Of a stretch of 64,000 nucleotides of DNA, positions 56,959 through 64,000 are shown in pieces. Under the pieces are notes generated by a model. It saw nothing but the letters and a program-made list of their open reading frames with translations. It did not search any database and had not been told where the DNA came from. This DNA is from Ferruginibacter paludis. GTDB taxonomy: Bacteria > Bacteroidota > Bacteroidia > Chitinophagales > Chitinophagaceae. A program made the translations under genes and the position numbers. The stretch lies in the NCBI RefSeq assembly GCF_030409685.1, contig NZ_JAUFQJ010000001.1:124001-188000 (forward strand). The letters are read 5' to 3'. Every line of letters starts with the position of its first letter. Position 1 is the first letter of the stretch.

Positions 56959-57104
56959 TAAAAGATAGATGCGTATTTGATTTGTTTTTTCGCTGCAATA
57001 TGTCGTCGGAATGCAAAGCCGCAGATTACTTTAGCAAATGCTTTTTCACTTTGCAGTAAATTGTTTAATTTGAAAATCTTTCCCGCAGCTTTTAAAATCA
57101 TTAT

Positions 57105-59243
57105 ATGCCAACGACCCAAAAAAGTATGTTGTTTCTGCTGGCAGGAACATTTTTTATTATGAATACAGTGAATGCGCAATTACAATACCCCGTTACAAAA
57201 AAGGTAGAACAAACAGACGATTATTTTGGCACCAAAGTAAGCGATCCCTACCGTTGGCTTGAAGATGACAAAAGTGAACCCACCAAAGAATGGGTGACTT
57301 CAGAAAATTTAGTTACGCAAAATTATCTTGGTAAAATTCCTTACAGGGCAAGCTTCCAGGAAGCAATAGAAAAAGTATTTAACTATCCAAGATATTCAGC
57401 CCCTTTTAAAAACAATGGATGGTTTTATTTTTACAAGAATGATGGTCTGCAAAACCAAAGCGTATTGTACCGGCAGTTTGGCCTGGATGGGAAACCGGAG
57501 CTGGTACTTGATCCCAATAAATTAAGTGCGGATGGAACTACCCGTCTGCAGCTTTTTGACTTAAGCAAGGATGGACGTTATGCAGCGGTAGGACTTAGCA
57601 AAGGAGGCAGTGATTGGCAAACCTATTATGTGCGTGACATGAATACCGGAACCAATTTGCCGGACGAATTAAGCTGGGTAAAATTTAGTGGATCGGCATG
57701 GAAGGGTAATGGCTTTTATTACAGCCGGTATCCTGAACCGCAAAAAGGCAGCAGTGATCTGAGTGCAAAAAATGAAAATCACCAGGTGTATTTTCATGTA
57801 GTGGGTACCAACCAGAAGGAAGATAAACTGGTGTATGAGAACAAAGAAAATCCGCAGCGCTTTGTGGGAGCCTCAACCAGTGAAGATGAACGTTATTTAT
57901 TTTTAACCATCAGCGACAGGGGCAAAGGATTGGATGGCAATGCCGTTTATTTTAAAGACCTTTCTCTGGCAACCGACACAACATTCATCCCAATTGTAAA
58001 AGAAATTACCAACAGCGATTACCAGGTAATAGACAATACGGCAGACCAGTTTTTTTTGAAAACAAATGATGGTGCACCGAACAGTAAAGTGATAGCAGTG
58101 AACATTGCAAAGCCCGATATTGCAAATGCGAAAATAGTTATACCGGAAAAGCCGGAGCCATTGCAAAGTGCCAATACCGCCGGAGGCAGACTGTTTGTTG
58201 ATTATTTAAAAGACGTTACCAGCCGCACGTATGTTTATGATTTAACAGGAAAATTATTGAATGAAATTAAATACCCGGGCCTGGGTAATGGTGGCGGTAT
58301 AGGTGGAAAAGCAGATGACAAATTTGTGTTTTATGTGTTCACATCTTTTACTATTCCGCCTACCATTTATAAATATGATATTGCCTCTGGCACAAGCACT
58401 GTATTTCGCCAGCCCGAAGTAAGTTTTAGCCCAGCTGATTATGAAACGAAGCAGGTTTTTTATCCATCAACAGACGGAACTAAAATACCCATGTTTATTG
58501 TCAGTAAGAAGGGAGTTAAACTGGATGGCAACAATGTTACTTTGTTGTATGGGTATGGAGGTTTTAATATCAACCTGCAGCCGGCCTTCAGCGCAAGTTT
58601 ATTGCCTTTTTTAAATGCAGGTGGGGTTTATGCGCAGGCTAACCTGCGTGGTGGCGGCGAGTACGGCGAAAAATGGCACAAGGCAGGGATGATCCTCAAT
58701 AAGCAGAATGTGTTTGATGATTTTATAGCGGCAGGTGAGTATTTGATTCAGCAGAAATATACCAGCAATCAAAAGCTGGCGATTCGCGGAGGCAGCAACG
58801 GGGGGCTTTTGGTAGGCGCTGTTATCAATCAACGATCAGATCTTTTCAGGGTTGCCATTCCGCAGGTGGGTGTAATGGACATGCTGCGCTTTCACAAATT
58901 TACCATCGGTTGGAACTGGATTGCGGACTATGGCAGCAGTGAAAAGGACGAAGCCAGTTTTAAAAACCTGTATGCGTTTTCACCTCTGCATAATATTAAA
59001 TCAGGTATCAATTATCCGGCGGTATTGGTAACAACGGCGGATCATGATGACAGGGTAGTGCCTGCGCATTCTTTTAAATACATTGCCACGCTTCAGGAAA
59101 AATACAAAGGCAGTAACCCGGTTCTGATACGCATTGATACCAACAGCGGACATGGCGCCAGCAACACTAAAAAGAACATTGAAACACTGGCCGATATCTA
59201 TTCTTTCATTTTTTATAACATGGGTGTAACCCCTCAACTGTAA
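57105..59243 (+). CDS. Prolyl oligopeptidase family serine peptidase (S9A)
   Basis: 712 residues, the expected size. A signal peptide (to TVNAQ) puts it in the periplasm. Residues about 30-420 are the seven-bladed propeller (starts YPVTKKVEQTDDYFGTKVSDPYRWLEDD, given here in two parts: YPVTKKVEQTDD and DPYRWLEDD). The hydrolase domain has the nucleophile in IRGGSNGGLLVG (about 565), Asp in TTADHDDRVVP (about 650) and His in NSGHGAS (about 683). It cleaves short peptides after proline. Its TAA overlaps the next ATG by one base. Confidence 0.95.
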   Translation: MPTTQKSMLFLLAGTFFIMNTVNAQLQYPVTKKVEQTDDYFGTKVSDPYRWLEDDKSEPTKEWVTSENLVTQNYLGKIPYRASFQEAIEKVFNYPRYSAPFKNNGWFYFYKNDGLQNQSVLYRQFGLDGKPELVLDPNKLSADGTTRLQLFDLSKDGRYAAVGLSKGGSDWQTYYVRDMNTGTNLPDELSWVKFSGSAWKGNGFYYSRYPEPQKGSSDLSAKNENHQVYFHVVGTNQKEDKLVYENKENPQRFVGASTSEDERYLFLTISDRGKGLDGNAVYFKDLSLATDTTFIPIVKEITNSDYQVIDNTADQFFLKTNDGAPNSKVIAVNIAKPDIANAKIVIPEKPEPLQSANTAGGRLFVDYLKDVTSRTYVYDLTGKLLNEIKYPGLGNGGGIGGKADDKFVFYVFTSFTIPPTIYKYDIASGTSTVFRQPEVSFSPADYETKQVFYPSTDGTKIPMFIVSKKGVKLDGNNVTLLYGYGGFNINLQPAFSASLLPFLNAGGVYAQANLRGGGEYGEKWHKAGMILNKQNVFDDFIAAGEYLIQQKYTSNQKLAIRGGSNGGLLVGAVINQRSDLFRVAIPQVGVMDMLRFHKFTIGWNWIADYGSSEKDEASFKNLYAFSPLHNIKSGINYPAVLVTTADHDDRVVPAHSFKYIATLQEKYKGSNPVLIRIDTNSGHGASNTKKNIETLADIYSFIFYNMGVTPQL

Positions 59244-60133
59244 TGAAAATTTTAATAACAGGATCTAACGGATTACTGGGTCAGCACCTGGTAAAAATGA
59301 TACTGGACACAACTTCGTATGAGGTAATGGCCACCAGCAAACGGGAACCGCGGCTGGTAATACAGGATAGCCGTATTCACTATTATTCGCTCGACATTAC
59401 CGACGGTATGGCGGTTAATTTATTGCTGGAAAAATTGCACCCCGACACCATCATTCATTGTGCTGCATTAACGCAGGTGGATGAATGTGAACAGGACCCC
59501 ATCAAAGCATGGGAGATCAATGTGACGGCCACCCGTTTTTTGGTGGAAGCAGCAAAGCAAATCAATGCTTTTATGATTTTTGTTTCTACCGATTTTGTTT
59601 TTGATGGCATACATGGTCCATATAAAGAAACGGATGAAGTAAACCCGGTAAGTTATTATGGCAGTACAAAAGTAGCAGCAGAAAAAGCAGTTGCTGAAAG
59701 CGGATTGCCCTATGCCATTGTAAGAACCTGCCTGTTGTACGGCAATATTTTATTTGGTACCCGGAACAATGTCATCAGTTGGGTAAAAGAAAACCTGGAG
59801 CAGGGGCAGAAGATAAAAGTAGTAAGTGATCAATGGCGCACACCTACTTATATTGAAGACCTCGCCAAAGGTATTTTGCTGATTGCAGAAAAAAAAGTCA
59901 CCGGACTTTTTCATATTTCCGGGAAAGATTTTTTAAGTCCGTATGATATGGCAATGGCCACAGCGGAATACCTGCATTTGGACGCCTCGCTGATTGAAAA
60001 AGTGGATGCGGCTGTTTTTACCCAGCCAGCTAAAAGGCCCGCTACTACTGGTTTTATAATAGATAAAGCGAAAAATGAACTTGGCTATGAGCCACTGAGT
60101 TTTAAGGAAGGGTTACAAAAGATGTTGTCTTGA
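59243..60133 (+). CDS. RmlD-like NAD(P)-dependent sugar reductase / SDR
   Basis: 296 residues of the extended short-chain dehydrogenase fold. ITGSNGLLGQHLVKM at residue 4 is the Rossmann Gly motif; DTIIHCAALTQVDECEQDP, FVSTDFVFDGIHGPY and the catalytic YYGSTKVAAEKAV (YxxxK) follow the RmlD_sub_bind pattern of dTDP-4-dehydrorhamnose reductase. No other rml genes are near, so the substrate is uncertain. The start overlaps the stop of the peptidase gene (TAATG), so the two are co-transcribed. Confidence 0.88.
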   Translation: MKILITGSNGLLGQHLVKMILDTTSYEVMATSKREPRLVIQDSRIHYYSLDITDGMAVNLLLEKLHPDTIIHCAALTQVDECEQDPIKAWEINVTATRFLVEAAKQINAFMIFVSTDFVFDGIHGPYKETDEVNPVSYYGSTKVAAEKAVAESGLPYAIVRTCLLYGNILFGTRNNVISWVKENLEQGQKIKVVSDQWRTPTYIEDLAKGILLIAEKKVTGLFHISGKDFLSPYDMAMATAEYLHLDASLIEKVDAAVFTQPAKRPATTGFIIDKAKNELGYEPLSFKEGLQKMLS

Positions 60134-60145
60134 TAGAAACGTTGA

Positions 60146-60218
60146 TGACGCTGATTTAAACGGATTTAAACGGATTTTTTTATCCGATTTATCCGTATTT
60201 GTCCGCCTGATCAGCGTG
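60146..60218. repeat. Palindromic intergenic element between convergent genes
   Basis: Nested inverted repeats: ACGCTGAT with ATCAGCGT, and ACGGAT units with ATCCG units, around a T run. It folds into one long imperfect hairpin between the convergent rmlD-like and argS genes and could end transcription in both directions. It resembles short palindromic repeats found between genes in Bacteroidota; copy number elsewhere cannot be seen here. Confidence 0.65.
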
Positions 60219-60224
60219 CCTATC

Positions 60225-62123
60225 CTACATTCTTTCCGGCACTTTTATTCCCATTAACTCCATACCGCTTTTTAATACATTGGCTGTCATAACGGCGAGC
60301 TGTAAACGCAGTTGTTTCTTTTCATCGCTTTCTGCATTGGCGATGGAGTGCTCTACATAAAATGAATTAAATGTTTTTGCCAGGTTGAAAACATACATCG
60401 CTATCACTGAAGGATTGTGTTCTGAGCAGGCTTGTTCAATTGCATCGGGGTATTGCTCCAATAACACAACAACATCTTTCTCCAGTTTAAGCAGGTCGGT
60501 TGCATCTATTGGGTTCTGGCTGATGATTGGTTCCTTGCGTAAAATGCTTTTAATTCTGGCATGAGTGTATTGTACAAATGGTCCGGTAAATCCATGAAAA
60601 TCGATGCTCTCTTCAGGATTGAATACCATTGTTTTTTTAGGGTCTACCCGCAGCAAATAAAATTTCATAGCGCCCAGGCCAATGGTTTCATAAAGGTCTC
60701 TCAGCTCGGCTTCGGTAAAGTCTTTTACTTTGCCCAGTTCTTCAGTAAGGCGCTGCGAAGTGGCGATCATTTCATCTACCAGGTCATCGGCATCTACTAC
60801 AGTTCCTTCACGGCTTTTCATTTTGCCGGTGGTTAATTCTACCATGCCGTAGCTTAAATGCAAAATGTTATCAGCGTTTGGCATGCCCAGTTTTTTGCAG
60901 ATCAGCTGCAACACTTTCATGTGGTAATTTTGTTCGTTGCCGATTACATAAATGCTGCTGTCAATCTTAAATTCTTCATATTTCTGAAGAGCTAAACCAA
61001 TGTCCTGGGTAATGTAAACGGAGGTGCCGTCTTTGCGTTGTACCAGTTTTTCATCAAGCCCGTCGGCGGTTAAATCAATCCAGATGCTGCCATCTTCTTT
61101 TTTAAAAAATACGTTTTTATCCAGGCCCTGCTGCACAATGGATTTACCCAGCAGGTAGGTATTACTTTCATAATAGATCTTATCAAAGTCGCTGCCAATG
61201 CGCTTGTAGGTAATGTCAAAGCCTTCATACACCCAGCCATTCATTTTTTTCCACAGGTCAATTACTTCCGGCTTTCCTTCTTCCCAGTCCAGCAGCATTT
61301 GTTTGGCTTCGGCTATTACTTTGGTATTGTTCCTTGCCAACTCTTTTATTTCGTCGTGCAGTTTGGCGATTTTTTCTTCGTCTTTTATTTCATCCAGCTT
61401 GGTTAAAGCGATGAGTAACTTATCCAGTTTTTCCAGCGCCGGTCCGCTAAAATCTGTCAGGTCGGCCAGGTTAATTTTGTTGATTAAGATCTGGCTTTCG
61501 GCTTTTAAATCATTTTCAAAGCGCACATAATAATCACCCACCAAATGATCGCCTTTAATGCCCGTAGATTGTGGTGTGGCGCCATTGGCGTACTTCTGCC
61601 AGGCAATCATGCTTTTACAAATGTGAATGCCACGGTCGTTTACAATGCAGCTTTTAATAACGTCGTATCCGCTGGCTTTGTAAATTTCAGCCACACTCCA
61701 TCCTAAAAAATTATTTCGTAAATGACCTAAATGCAAAGGCTTATTGGTATTGGGAGAGGAATATTCTACCATAACTTTTTTGCCATTTTTTTCTTTATGG
61801 CCGTATGCCGCATTGCTATAATTTTCCTGAAGCAGATTGCTCCAGAAAGTATCCGGTATGGAGAGGTTTAAAAAGCCTTTGATGATATTAAAATCAGAAA
61901 ATAAATCAGGGTGGTGCTGAACAAGATAGCCGCCCAATGCGTCGCCGATTACTTCCGGTGAAGTTTTCAGCGACTTCACCAGCGAAAACATTACAATGGT
62001 ATAATCTCCTTCAAACTCAGGTTTGGTTTGGTTGATTTGAAAATCTTTTTCTGTATAGGGATGATTGTATAGGGCAGACAATGCGGCCGTTACATGCGAT
62101 TTTATGGTGTTTACAATTGACAT
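60225..62123 (-). CDS. argS: ArgS, arginyl-tRNA synthetase
   Basis: 632 residues, a class I synthetase of the usual size for this phylum. The N-terminal tRNA-binding domain is followed by the HIGH motif in NTNKPLHLGHLRNN (about residue 130). The KMSKS equivalent is GKMKSREGTVVDADDLVDEM-like (key residues GKMKSREG, about 427), as known for many ArgS. The C-terminal anticodon-binding domain ends in MELMGIKVPERM. It charges tRNA-Arg. The start codon is 4 bases after a -7 box, so the message may be leaderless. Confidence 0.97.
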   Translation of the reverse strand: MSIVNTIKSHVTAALSALYNHPYTEKDFQINQTKPEFEGDYTIVMFSLVKSLKTSPEVIGDALGGYLVQHHPDLFSDFNIIKGFLNLSIPDTFWSNLLQENYSNAAYGHKEKNGKKVMVEYSSPNTNKPLHLGHLRNNFLGWSVAEIYKASGYDVIKSCIVNDRGIHICKSMIAWQKYANGATPQSTGIKGDHLVGDYYVRFENDLKAESQILINKINLADLTDFSGPALEKLDKLLIALTKLDEIKDEEKIAKLHDEIKELARNNTKVIAEAKQMLLDWEEGKPEVIDLWKKMNGWVYEGFDITYKRIGSDFDKIYYESNTYLLGKSIVQQGLDKNVFFKKEDGSIWIDLTADGLDEKLVQRKDGTSVYITQDIGLALQKYEEFKIDSSIYVIGNEQNYHMKVLQLICKKLGMPNADNILHLSYGMVELTTGKMKSREGTVVDADDLVDEMIATSQRLTEELGKVKDFTEAELRDLYETIGLGAMKFYLLRVDPKKTMVFNPEESIDFHGFTGPFVQYTHARIKSILRKEPIISQNPIDATDLLKLEKDVVVLLEQYPDAIEQACSEHNPSVIAMYVFNLAKTFNSFYVEHSIANAESDEKKQLRLQLAVMTANVLKSGMELMGIKVPERM

Positions 62124-62127
62124 GCTG

Positions 62128-62135
62128 CAAAAATA
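62128..62135 (-). promoter_or_regulatory. -7 box just before argS
   Basis: TATTTTTG on the minus strand, 4 bases before the argS ATG. The same 4-base spacing is seen for arsR and the PAP2-like gene. No TTG at the expected distance. Confidence 0.6.

Positions 62136-64000
<1,865 letters not shown>

Overview
The window is chromosomal DNA of a Bacteroidota bacterium, most likely family Chitinophagaceae. The evidence is the protein types (TonB-dependent receptors, Ferritin_2 proteins, DUF6799, GDCCVxC and a TraE-TraN transfer operon of the Bacteroidetes type), AT-rich intergenic DNA, weak Shine-Dalgarno sites, and promoters of the Bacteroidetes form TTG-N19-TAnnTTTG.

Layout. 1-5.0 kb: a zinc-protease-like lipoprotein, a pair of Tat-type ferritin-like proteins, an alpha/beta hydrolase lipoprotein and a Met/Lys/Asp-rich secreted protein. 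5.0-6.2 kb: a complete IS481-type element with inverted repeats and a 7-bp target duplication; a decayed second copy lies at 13.0 kb. 6.4-12.9 kb: two sensor kinases (GAF type and multi-PAS type) separated by gene-poor DNA holding a sigma-region-2-like fragment. 13.85-22.5 kb: promoter, cobalamin riboswitch and a nine-gene B12 uptake and salvage operon: BtuB-like receptor, DUF6580 membrane protein, BtuF-like protein without signal peptide, CWC/DUF5522 protein, CobU, Dph6-like ATP pyrophosphatase, BluB-CobT fusion, CobS, CobC. 22.6-29.5 kb, opposite strand: TPP riboswitch and thiS-thiC-tenI-thiD-thiE-thiG-thiH-thiF. 30-37.6 kb: a TTHB210-like lipoprotein, two TonB receptors and an ArsR/MerTP/GDCCVxC metal module with a visible operator. 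38.6-39.6 kb: a broken PAS histidine kinase. 40.1-54.6 kb: a conjugative-type element with VirB4/6/8/9/10-like genes but no visible relaxase or coupling protein, ending in a serine recombinase whose reading frame runs antisense through a tRNA-Gln gene. 54.8-64 kb: housekeeping genes (PAP2-like phosphatase, prolyl oligopeptidase, RmlD-like reductase, ArgS, ABC-F ATPase cut by the window end).

The B12 block should import corrinoids, make dimethylbenzimidazole and join it to GDP-cobinamide; corrin-ring genes are absent, so it looks like salvage. Within it, DUF6580, the Dph6-like enzyme and the CWC/DUF5522 protein have no assigned B12 function that I know of and are the best candidates for undescribed biology. 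The thiamine block makes both the pyrimidine and thiazole halves and joins them. All function calls come from reading motifs by eye; no database search was run.
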